This document shows, piece after piece, positions 5,212 through 5,247 of a stretch of 5,247 bases of DNA; position 1 is the stretch's first letter, and every line of letters begins with the position of its first letter. The stretch is from Actinomycetota bacterium (GTDB taxonomy: Bacteria; Actinomycetota; Humimicrobiia; Humimicrobiales; Humimicrobiaceae), in the NCBI GenBank assembly GCA_016927635.1, contig JAFGMJ010000120.1:1-5247 (forward strand), in the 5' to 3' direction. The translations under genes were made by a program, and so were the position numbers. Under the pieces are notes generated by a model. The model worked only from the letters and a program-made list of their open reading frames with translations. It was not told the DNA's origin and did no database searches.

Positions 5212-5247
5212 AATGATTCTTTATTAACTTCCAATCTTATCCATTAC

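Noticed and set aside
5199..5234. Longer YbhB/YbcL start at TTG 5234
   Set aside because: The added 12 residues overlap the strong AAAGGAGG site and have no family similarity; ATG 5198 is the better start.
5224..5247. Possible tail of an upstream gene (reads VMDKIGS then stop on the minus strand)
   Set aside because: Only 24 bases are visible, too few to distinguish a gene end from chance.

Overview
The window is a low-GC (AT-rich), bacterial-looking segment. Every gene I can support lies on the minus strand, so the map reads from right to left. The gene set suggests an anaerobic or facultative bacterium related to Clostridia: a LacI-type regulator, a radical SAM enzyme, a Phd-Uma2 fusion of a kind I associate with Clostridia, an FMN split-barrel protein and a YbhB/YbcL protein. 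The taxonomic placement is inference; there is no rRNA or marker gene.

Reading in the direction of transcription: a YbhB/YbcL-family (PEBP-like) protein (5198-4749) has a near-perfect Shine-Dalgarno. A gap of about 240 bp follows, holding a promoter and a 15-bp palindrome. Next is a protein fusing an N-terminal Phd/YefM antitoxin-like domain to a Uma2 (DUF820) PD-(D/E)XK nuclease-like domain (4505-3753). A 282-bp gene-free spacer leads to a probable two-gene operon: a small class I SAM-dependent methyltransferase (3470-2919) and, 36 bp after its stop (21 bp if an upstream start is used), a pyridoxamine-phosphate-oxidase-like FMN-binding protein (2882-2505). Then come a small multi-spanning membrane protein gene interrupted by a -1 frameshift in a run of four G (2344-1905), an uncharacterised radical SAM protein with extra cysteines (1862-1023), and a LacI/GalR-family repressor that runs off the left edge (860-1).

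The clearest regulatory structure is upstream of the LacI-family gene. A consensus sigma70/sigmaA promoter (TTGACA, 18 bp, TATAAT) carries two near-identical 14-bp LacI-type operators whose centres are 32 bp apart. One overlaps the -35 box and the other covers the expected transcription start, which points to autorepression. A second regulatory signal is the palindrome at the expected start site of the Phd-Uma2 gene, consistent with autoregulation by its Phd domain.

Apart from the likely methyltransferase/split-barrel operon, the genes do not form an obvious pathway. I see no CRISPR array, tRNA, rRNA, transposase or complete toxin-antitoxin pair. I do not find a convincing new multi-gene system. 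The items most worth checking are the frameshifted membrane protein, the Phd-Uma2 fusion with its palindrome, the dual operator and the cysteine-rich radical SAM protein.
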